Below, piece by piece: positions 55,374 through 64,000 of a stretch of 64,000 nt of DNA. The stretch is from Akanthomyces muscarius. Taxonomy: Eukaryota; Ascomycota; Sordariomycetes; Hypocreales; Cordycipitaceae. A program made the position numbers and the translations under genes. The notes below the pieces were generated by a model. That model did not search any database and was not told where the DNA came from. It was given only the letters and a program-made list of their open reading frames with translations. Numbering within the stretch: position 1 is the stretch's first letter; each line of letters opens with the position of its first letter. The stretch covers positions 1,426,001 to 1,490,000 of the forward strand of contig NC_079241.1 of assembly GCF_028009165.1 (NCBI RefSeq). The letters are read 5' to 3'.

Positions 55374-56851
55374 GGGTACACAGCATTTTTAAGATGGCGT
55401 TATTAGGTTAGAGAAGGAATCGGACTATGTGAAGCTGCTGAATTGTGATAGTGCTTGTGATATTGCTTGTGAATGTTAATATTTGTCGTGCAGATATGAT
55501 GAGCTGACTTAATTCGTGCACACATGATTATGGAGCTATATGAAATAATTGTCTAGATGCTATTCATTAACTTGATGTGGTTGTGCATATGCAGATGTTG
55601 TTCCTGCACAACTCAGCCAAGCCGGAAAAACATAGCCGGCACGGTACGTACCGCCGTTGCAACGTGAGGGGAAGCTGCAGCACATTCGCGTCCCGCCAAC
55701 CTCCCAACATCATGCAGCTTTTCAATTGAGTATTTACATTTATACATGCAAGCTCCTTTCCCTTGAAATAATGATTGTTTACAAAATTGACTCAACTTGT
55801 CTCGTTCGCCAAGCCGCACACCTAGCTACTGGTCCCTCGTGTTTGCGGCTAACATCGGAGCGTCGCTGGGACACAACCAGTCTTCCATCAGTCATGATGT
55901 GCTCATCGTGACCTGCAGGTGAACTCTGACCAGGCTGTTGAATCTACAGATTCGAGATATATATTTACGACACAGTGGAAACGGCAATGCAAAACCCGAG
56001 GGGACATAGGAAGCTCTGCGCCGTCCCACGTTGACGAGCAATGCGATGGTCGCGGCCACAACACTGAACCCCAGAATCTCCGAAGCCTGGACTATGAATT
56101 GGTCAATGGATCAGATAAGTCAAATGGCTACGATCGGGCGACATGACTAGTCACCAGATAATCGCTGGTGTGCGACGTGCAACTATCTCCGAACCCGACT
56201 TTGCAGCTTTACGGAAGCGTCATCCGAAGCAGGAGCTGGCTCCAGCGTAGCTCAATTGATCAGTCACCAGCTATGTTTCGGCATATCGCGTTGCAAGCAG
56301 TGACGGCTAATTGAACTTCCAACCTTGACGTGAAGCGTGCTAAGGCGCAGCTTCGGCAAACAGAAATTCACAGAGCTCGCAGCTGCCAACCCCAATCTGA
56401 AGAAGACGTTCTGTCCCTGCCAATCGGAGTCGGGACAACGAGATGATTCGGATTTCGTGATTCGAGACTAAGTTTGGTTCGCATTGCTGGAGATGCTTCG
56501 GCCGGCAAACGATCGTCACATCATGTTGAACAAAGGTTGAAGATGTATCGATTGTTGTCGACAAAGAAAATTTTATGATCGAGATGATTGACCTTTTATT
56601 TTACAGGGTAGTTCCGCATAGGAACTTGTGTGTGGGCTTTCCAAATCTATCACGATCATGTCCTCAGACATGTCCGCCTCCCAAGTGTCTATCCCATCTA
56701 TAATGCAATTCCGTTTTTTAAACATAGGTGAGTGCCGGTAAAGGAGCTCCGTCGCGAGACCTTCATACCGTACACAGACATCGCTGATCGTCCCCGGATA
56801 TTAGAGACCCCATCAGTGAAGAGGGATCGACTCAATTGAATGAGAAATTGT
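55374..56851. other. convergent intergenic region, RRP6/ATP9
   Basis: This 1.5-kb interval lies between two convergent stop codons. A near-repeat of GTGATA(T/G)TGCTTGTGA words lies at 55447-55475. Short open frames carry no recognisable product. I see no RNA gene. Confidence 0.5.
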
Positions 56852-57462
<611 letters not shown>

Positions 57463-60400
57463 TGTGAAGGTTGGTGAGAGGAGATTGAGGTTTGGTTGAA
57501 GGTGAGGTATTGGAGATGGTGCTGAGGTCTGAAAGCAAAAGAGTGGGAGAGAAGGAGTAAAAGTCTGGAGGAAAAGGGAGGAAGAGAAAGGACTGGAGTC
57601 AGGTGAGAGAGATCCACTGGGGTTGGGGTCTACGAGTATGCTACGGGACTTTGAGGACTGTGTGTACAATATTATGGCCTGAAAGCAAAGGGGGCCGGGG
57701 CGGCCGGGGCAGAGAGGGATATTCTGACGAGAGCAACTACTTGAACGGGGGCCAGCAGGGTGTGTGGGCAGAATTGATGGACGGTGATGGCCTCACGAAC
57801 CAGGCGTTGATGGTGGATCGGGCAAAGTCGGGTGGGTTTGGGAGGGTGTGAGAGTGGAAACGGCTCAGCCAGCCAGCCCGCTGGGAGGGACGTCGAGAGA
57901 GTTTGAGAAGCCCGAGACGTTTGCGTGCTTGGCGGGTGGGCCATGAATCATGAGCACAGCAGAGAGAAAAAAATGAAAGCAAAGGAGGTTACGGGGTGTG
58001 CAGATAAGAGGGACGACCAAAGCTTCGCAGCGAGCGAGTTTGTTTGTTGGCCAATACGAAAGCCGAACGGAGAGCAGCCATATCCGAGTTATATGCATGG
58101 CACAGGGCGATAACACTACTACAGGTACACTACGGCTTTACCAGTATGTACGATGTGTTCTACCGAGCTCAATGCAGCCTTTGCTCGGCCGGAAACAAAT
58201 ACGCAGCAACAACTCTCAACAGCTCTTCTCTGCTATAATTTTCGTCCTGCAGATGCAAAGAAATGAGCAACGCCACCACACTGTTGTGAACCCATGCGCT
58301 ACTGGGCGTATTAGGGGGGAGAAAACTTTTTTCCCTCCGTTTTTATGGAATGTCGATGCCGTTGAATTAAGGATGCAACATTTTTTTGCGGCAAAGTCTA
58401 TCAGATATGCCGCATTAGGACTTATCGGAAGCGCGGCGCAGATTGGCTGCAGAAAACCGACACCAACAGGCCGTATCGGGTTAAGCGCACCAGCGATAAG
58501 GCTACAGATTCGGCCTGAGGAAGCGAAACAGAAGAGACTTGCCAGTCTTTGTCCGGAATCACCCTCACAGCGTGCACCCCCCTGAACGCCAGGCTGACGG
58601 CAGCACTTTATTACGGCACACTTCAGGGCAGAATGCTCTGAAATTCGCGAGCTTTTGTGGTGCTCCAGCGCAAGGGTGGTATACTGGTAGCTTCAGGTGT
58701 CACCTGGCCGGCCAGGCGACCAGGATTGCTGCTGGCCACAAGCAAAACCACTGGTCCCAGTGGAAGCCGGTTTTTACACGTGGGCGCCAACAGCAAATAG
58801 CATTACCGTGCTGGTCGCTGGGTGTGGTGATAGCAGGAAAAGTTGGGCCTCTTATCCGCTTGAGAATGTCTCGGGCCACCGTAAGCGGGTCATTGTTGGC
58901 CTCAAGCACGACAAAAGCTCGAGCAAGGGGGCGTGCGGCTCTGTTGCTCCCGCTGTCCTGCTCAGAAGCTTCTGGCCTTGTGTGTGTGTGTCGACGTGAG
59001 CAAAGAGCGAAAGACTGGATACGATTTGTTCTCGCGGTGGGACAATCCAGGAACGGACAGCAGACTGAAGGTATAAAGGGTGTGGTTTGCCCATTTTCCT
59101 CTGGAGCTTGAATGGCAGCGTTTTGGTTCTTGGATCAATGGCATCCTGTCACCAGGTCTCTGTGCAGGGAAGCGACACCATGCTAGGGGCCGGCCTACAT
59201 ACCACCTACACCCGAGGTCGCCGGCTCCCGACCGGAATACCGCCAAGGTTCCGAAGTCAACACATGTAACGATGGTACAAATGCATGCCGGATAGATGCT
59301 CTGGTCTTTGGGCTCAGGCAGCTTGTGGTCATGAAGCCAGCGACGCTTTCAACACTCGATTCAGCCATATCATCACCGACTCGCCAACAGGCCAACTCTC
59401 TCTCTCCGCCGCAAGCTACACGGTTCTCGTTTCGCCCCCGAGTGTTGGTACCCGCCAGATATGATGCCGGCCGAAAGGCGCCATTTTCGTGGCAATCTCG
59501 CAGTGGATCTGGCACAAGCAAAGAAAGGCCTGAGGCTCTGCTCGCCTAGCTTCAGCCTTTGAAACTTGGCTTCGGCCGTGGGCAGCGCTAGCAACGAAGG
59601 TGTGTTGCATGCCGTTGTTGGCCACTGCAGCTACATGTCAGTGGCTGGGCTCCCCTGCATCGCGCGCCATTACGTAGCTGGCCGACCCTGTCAGCCACCA
59701 GAAGCTCGGCAGGGCAACAAGGCGCAGAAAAATTTTCTGCCTGTCGTTCTAGCGCGTGTTCTTATCCCTTTCGTGCGCGATGCCTATTTTGGCCGAGCTC
59801 CTTGCGCTGCCATTCCGAGGCACTAGGCTGCAGCTGTAGCTCGTCTTTGTCCCGGCGCACTGGTGGTACTGGTAATATATTGCCCGTATGCATGGTGGCG
59901 CTCCAACGTAAAGCGGCTAAGCTTGACGCAGCTTATGAGAGAGCTTATTTTTTGCTGCATCGCCAGCTTGGCACATGACGACAAGAGCCATTCTGCCATT
60001 CTACCAGTACGCATTGATCCAAAGCACTAGAAATTGAAGCCCACCACGTACAAGCTATTATTCGTAGAGTGGACAACCAAAATGGAACAGAGGGCAAGGT
60101 TCCATCTTTCTGCTCATATCCGCTCCTTTTCGCTCAAATCATGACAGAAGAATCAGACCCAAGCCAGTGGGGGCCGTGGGCCCATTGCTCGTCCAAGCAC
60201 CAAAACAAGAATGCACATGGTCCACGGGGCGTGAACGTGTAAGATGATGGTAATATTTTGAAAGAGGAGGATAATGGGGCATGTCATGGTCCTTGGCTCA
60301 GGGAATGAGACCGCTATGGGTTCTGCTCTGGCGCCCTGAGCATCATCGATTGACACTGGCAACCAACATGGCCACTGAAAATCGCTGAGAAAAATGACAC

Positions 60401-61343
60401 AATATTTGTCCAAATTGGCGCTCCTCACGAGTACTAAGACTCTCTATTTTTGTCGTTTTTTTCTTTTGCTCCTGATCTCTGGCGTTTTTCTTTGTTTTTT
60501 TCAAGTAGTAAGCACTGAGACAGGGGCAAACCCAGGCACCGGGTCGACAGCCGGCACGCCCCGTGGCGCGGTATCGCCGGCGCCAAAAAAGGAATTGCCA
60601 GCTGCCAGCTGGCCAGGGCTACGGTAAAAGATACAGGAAAAGGAGGAGGGAACAAGCCAGCAACGCAAGCCTACTGCTACTGCTAGGTCGTTTTCCCTGC
60701 GCTGGTGAAATTATAGCACAATAGCGCTGTAATGATCGCTGTATTTCAATCACAATCGCCAGCGCTCGTATTTCAACGGCCCGCGAGAATTATTCGGAGA
60801 CACACGGCTGCGTGGGTACTCCCTTGAGTTTTTTACACGCCCCCCTGTGAGGAAATAGGGCTCCATTCGGAACAGTGGGCTTGTTCATCTGTGAGAGGAA
60901 GGTCGGACAAAGTGAAGCTCGGCTTTGCTTGATCGGTGCGCTTCCCGACCAGGGGAGCTCCGGTGAGCTTGGGAGCTCCGAGCTTCAACGAGCTACCCTG
61001 TAGGACTTGCTGTGTGTTGAAGACGCGCCGCCTTGGCCATAGATTGGTTCAATTGACGCTTCTGGTGTCAGTTGGCTTCTAGAAGCAAACATTGAGCGCA
61101 AGGTGGGCTTTCAAGCACTTCAACTCTGTGTTGTGTTGAACAATTGTTGCTAAAAGTGCGAGGCGCAACGCACGTGCGGCCGCTGGACCTATGAGAAGCA
61201 TCGCCAACACATCGCAGTAGTCGGACGCTGCACTAAGCATGACACATACGACAGACAAGATGGGTACAAAAGCCCGGGGCATATTGCCGGGTTATCACAA
61301 ACACAGATATATATACAGAGGCCAACTATTCAAACCCCCATAA
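57463..61343. other. 3.9-kb region without a supported gene
   Basis: This is the largest gap in the window, upstream of ATP9 and downstream of the DnaJ gene. Its first part must hold the ATP9 promoter. Several open frames of 60-190 codons occur on both strands between 58.0 and 59.6 kb, none with a recognisable family. A GGGAGCTCC direct repeat lies at about 60953-60979. It could hide a fast-evolving gene or a non-coding transcript, but nothing in the sequence decides this. Confidence 0.45.
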
Positions 61344-62321
61344 TCACGGCGGCGGCGCTCTCACACCACGCAGCCGCTGCGTCTCCCGCGCCGCCTGCCC
61401 CCCGTCATCCTCTGGCAGGCCCTCTGGCGCATCATACCTGCCCGGCCGGTAGCGATAGGCCACATTCTCCCTGTCGCGCACAAACGAGTCGATGCGCTCC
61501 TCGCGCGAGCGTCCCGCGGCGGCGCTCGTGGTGCGCTGCATGGCGCGCCCGATGTCGGCGTTGCGGTCCTCGACAAACTCGACGTACTGCTCGCCGACGG
61601 CCATGGCGCGGTTCTTCTGCGCCATGGCGCCCACGAAGCACATGGCCACGACGAGCGTCGCGAAGAGGCCGTTGCTCATGTACACGGGCCTGGGGGGGTC
61701 GCCGCCGTACTGCCGCCGGCGCTGCTCGTGGTGCCACGCCTCCCAGTCCTCCCAGGTGGCGTTGCGCGCGGGGCTGTTGGGCTGGTGCCGCCAGTCGCGG
61801 TCGCGCTCGCGCAGGTTGGGCGCGTGGCCGCGGGTCCAGCCGGCGCCGTGGAGGTCGTAGAGCTGCCGCTTGGAAGGGTCGCTGAGGAGGTCGTTGGCGG
61901 CGACGACGAGACGGTAGCGCTCGGTGCGGGCGGCGCGCGAGAGCGAGGAGAAGGAGGAGGAGGAGGAGGAGGCGGTGGTGGTGGTGGTCGGAGGCGTCAT
62001 GTCGGGGTGGTAGAGCTTGACGAGCTGGTGGAAACGGCGCTTGGTGTAGGGCTCACGCCAGCTCATGCCGAATATCTCGTAGGGCGTCGGGTTCGGCGAG
62101 CTAGGCCATGATGGCGGCGGTGAAGCGTCATCGGAAGACGAGGATGAGGATGCTGTGGCGTAGGTTCGACGGCTCCTCCTGCTGCTGTGGCGGTTGGCTG
62201 CCGTTGATGTGAAGCGTAGAGGCTGTAGACGGCTCGTGCAGTATATCGATGCTGTGGGTTTGTAAAGAGAGGCACGGCAGGCCGAGCACAGAGCCGCCAT
62301 GGTGGACGACTTGCTCGCCAT
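61344..62321 (-). CDS. J-domain protein, probably mitochondrial and membrane-anchored
   Basis: The gene is a single exon of 325 residues from the ATG at 62321 (MASKSSTMAALCSACRASLY). An in-frame ATG at 62402 would add 27 residues of no clear value, and Met8 is another option. The first 60 residues are rich in Arg, Ser and Thr with few acids, consistent with a mitochondrial presequence. The J domain runs from about residue 78 (TPYEIFGMS) through QLVKLYHPDMT, with the HPD tripeptide intact, to LSDPSKRQLYDLHGAGW. It is interrupted by a Thr/Ser tract (residues about 113-130) between helices II and III, an expansion not usual in the family. A hydrophobic segment near 230-248 (GLFATLVVAMCFVGAMA) may anchor it. 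It presumably stimulates a mitochondrial Hsp70; the partner is unknown. Confidence 0.82.
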   Translation of the reverse strand: MASKSSTMAALCSACRASLYKPTASIYCTSRLQPLRFTSTAANRHSSRRSRRTYATASSSSSSDDASPPPSWPSSPNPTPYEIFGMSWREPYTKRRFHQLVKLYHPDMTPPTTTTTASSSSSSFSSLSRAARTERYRLVVAANDLLSDPSKRQLYDLHGAGWTRGHAPNLRERDRDWRHQPNSPARNATWEDWEAWHHEQRRRQYGGDPPRPVYMSNGLFATLVVAMCFVGAMAQKNRAMAVGEQYVEFVEDRNADIGRAMQRTTSAAAGRSREERIDSFVRDRENVAYRYRPGRYDAPEGLPEDDGGQAARETQRLRGVRAPPP

Positions 62322-62551
62322 GCTTTTCGAGATGGGGGGCTCGTGACAACACCGGAGTCGGCGGATATTGTACTTCACTGGCGGAAAATGCGGGTAAAGC
62401 ACCCGTCTCCGGGCGCGACAGAGGGCTCCCTTTGACGTAAAGCCGGGCGGGAAGAATCAACAACAAAAGTGTAGGGGCTGATGGAGTCGGGTAGAAGGAG
62501 GTGGCGTTCGTTTATGCTCGTTCTGAGAAGTGGCGAGAATGGGCACACGAT

Positions 62552-62573
62552 AGAGAGAGAGAGAGAGAGAGAG
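62552..62573. repeat. (AG)n microsatellite
   Basis: Roughly eleven AG dinucleotides upstream of the J-domain gene. Confidence 0.9.
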
Positions 62574-63544
62574 GAGAGGCAGCGCTCTTCCCCACTCGGC
62601 CGTTCGGGCTTGGTGGAGCCGCCGCCCGGTCGAGCATATCACGACCCGATTGCGGGGAGACGACGGCTCGCGTACGATCGTAAAGTAAAATTTCTATACG
62701 GAAGCGATTGTGCATGAATACCTCGAGAGCTTGCAGTCGCCCCGGCTCGGTACTTATTTATGTGGCCGCTGGAACTGTGAAGAACATGGCATCCCAATCT
62801 GCCCATTTACAATGCCTACGACAAGTGTGATAGCTATGCTACTGTGACTATGCTGCAGCGCGGAATTGACAGGGAAAACTCTGTCTTTCAAGTCTGTCAA
62901 GTTAAAAGGATCGAATTCGGCGACGTCGGGCTGTATCAGTTTTTGTTCTCTTTGGACCGCAACCCACAGCCGGACCATCATCTATGACGCGCTTGCATCA
63001 TGCGCTGCAGTCGCAGTAAATCTGGACTGGCCCGCCGCTCCAATTGGATATGGATCTTGGGCCATTGTATGATAAGAAGCTCTACTTATCTTAGAAATGA
63101 CAGGGCTTAGTTATACCCTGTTTGATACTACAATCAAGGTCAATTCTCTTTCAAAGCGCCAAGACTGTGTGCTTCCTATGGTGGTGGGGTCACCACAAGA
63201 CATAAGCTGGTCTGCAAAGACAATAAGTCGATGCTTACTACAGCAATCGCATCGCCTGCAGGGGTCTTCTCGATTAATGTTACAATTTGTTTTAGCGGAC
63301 TCTCGGGTCATAACGGTGCAATTTATTCCTGCGTCAATTCAGATCTGGGCTGCGTGTAGTAAGCCGACTGCCTCGCAATTTTCAGAGACAACAGTGTACG
63401 TCAACATGTATCACAATCAAGTGTTTTATTGCCAATTCTGCCTACTTGCGCATATTTAGTTCTCTTTTTTGGCATCTTGTTCCATTGTGGTCGGATGTGC
63501 GGATGTCTTCCCCGCCCCCAATCGTCAGTCAGCGAAACCCGGTA

Positions 63545-63574
63545 AGACAGACAGACAGACAGACAGACAGACAG
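63545..63574. repeat. (ACAG)n microsatellite
   Basis: About seven perfect tetranucleotide units, followed by a short GCGCGCGC run. It is a simple sequence repeat without spacers. Confidence 0.9.
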
Positions 63575-64000
63575 CGCGCGCGCCATCCCGCTTCGTACCG
63601 TCTCACTCTCTCACCCACAAAGATGGGCGAATCGACAAAGGGATGTGATGTTAAGCCGGTTCCCCCCCCCAAGATCCATCTACCCCGCACCGTTCACACG
63701 GACGAACTCCGAGAAAGAAAAGTACAAAAGAGCAAATCTGCAGGCACGCGGGGGTCGCCTGATTACCTGTGATTACTCGCAGGACATTTTCGACAATGTA
63801 ACCCTCTTATGACAGCCCGATGACGGCGGCCGACTCATCAGCCCCCAAGACGACGAGGCTCCGAGACACATAGCTTGGCCCAGTCGGGGTCGGAAATATC
63901 AGCCCGCGGCCAAATCTGCATGCTCTTTTTTCTTTGTCTCGGCACGGTCCTTGGTGTGTTTATTTTTATAGTATCCCGAGGCCCGCCTACCGACCCGATT

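Larger units (their letters stand above)
62322..64000. other. terminal region, no supported gene
   Basis: The first part is the DnaJ promoter, with an (AG)n tract at about 62552-62573. A tetranucleotide (ACAG)n tract of seven units lies at about 63545-63574. Open frames up to 120 codons near 63.1-63.7 kb have no recognisable product. A gene beginning beyond the right edge is possible. Confidence 0.45.

Noticed and set aside
58539..59111. 190-codon plus-strand frame in the large gap
   Set aside because: It has no recognisable family, and its composition is that of random GC-balanced DNA. It competes with an equally open minus frame, so I call neither a gene.
63540..63580. Short regular repeat that might suggest an array
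   Set aside because: It is a plain ACAG microsatellite without spacers; CRISPR arrays are not expected in a fungal nuclear genome.

Overview
The window is nuclear DNA from a filamentous ascomycete, most likely a Sordariomycete of the order Hypocreales. The evidence is short GT-AG introns (about 45-310 nt) with CTAAC/CTGAC branch-point motifs, a complete frq-type circadian clock gene, a nucleus-encoded ATP synthase subunit c with a mitochondrial presequence, a HET-domain gene, and GC-rich coding DNA. It is a housekeeping region: I see no secondary-metabolite cluster, no intact transposon, no CRISPR array and no rRNA or tRNA gene that I can support.

Layout. 0.5-2.2 kb: a kinase-fold gene (-) with an apparent one-base frameshift. 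2.3-5.6 kb: CWH43 (-, eight exons). 6.7-8.0 kb: UTP6 (+). 8.3-15.1 kb: POL2, DNA polymerase epsilon catalytic subunit (-, three exons). 16.9-17.5 kb: COX20 (+). 17.9-18.7 kb: a conserved acidic protein of unknown function (-). 19.7-20.7 kb: aldose 1-epimerase (+). 20.9-22.1 kb: a DEK-C-like nuclear protein (-). 22.6-23.0 kb: MDM35 (+). 23.8-24.3 kb: a small membrane protein that abuts GPI1 (24.3-26.7 kb, +). 27.2-28.5 kb: tubulin cofactor C (+). 28.7-29.1 kb: Mediator subunit 9 (-). 29.7-31.7 kb: cofactor-independent phosphoglycerate mutase (+). 32.0-32.6 kb: a conserved small protein (-). 36.1-39.0 kb: frq (+), preceded by a long leader. 40.5-42.5 kb: prenylcysteine oxidase (+). 43.8-46.6 kb: VID27 (+). 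47.1-49.4 kb: a frameshifted HET-domain gene (-). 49.9-51.5 kb: TPS1 (-). 52.9-55.4 kb: RRP6 (+). 56.9-57.5 kb: ATP synthase subunit c (-). 61.3-62.3 kb: a mitochondrial-type DnaJ protein (-).

Functional themes are mixed, as usual for fungal chromosomes. GPI-anchor synthesis and remodelling are served by GPI1 and CWH43. Mitochondrial function is served by COX20, MDM35, ATP9 and the DnaJ protein. RNA processing is served by UTP6 and RRP6. Replication (POL2), glycolysis and sugar metabolism (iPGM, aldose epimerase, TPS1) and the clock (frq) are also represented. These genes are neighbours and not an operon-like system.

The richest non-coding signal is at frq. A stretch of about 1 kb upstream has no ATG at all. 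It is followed by a leader intron that holds the next upstream ATGs, then by two very short upstream ORFs. Inside the gene, an in-frame Met94 sits immediately before intron 1 of the coding region. This resembles the long/short FRQ arrangement of Neurospora. Other notable points are two genes broken by one-base shifts, an ATP9 gene whose last exon encodes only Thr-stop, an in-frame stop-free 51-nt intron in RRP6, and a diverged tandem duplication after the prenylcysteine oxidase gene. All exon boundaries below were read by eye from splice signals and reading-frame continuity; no transcript data or database search was available.
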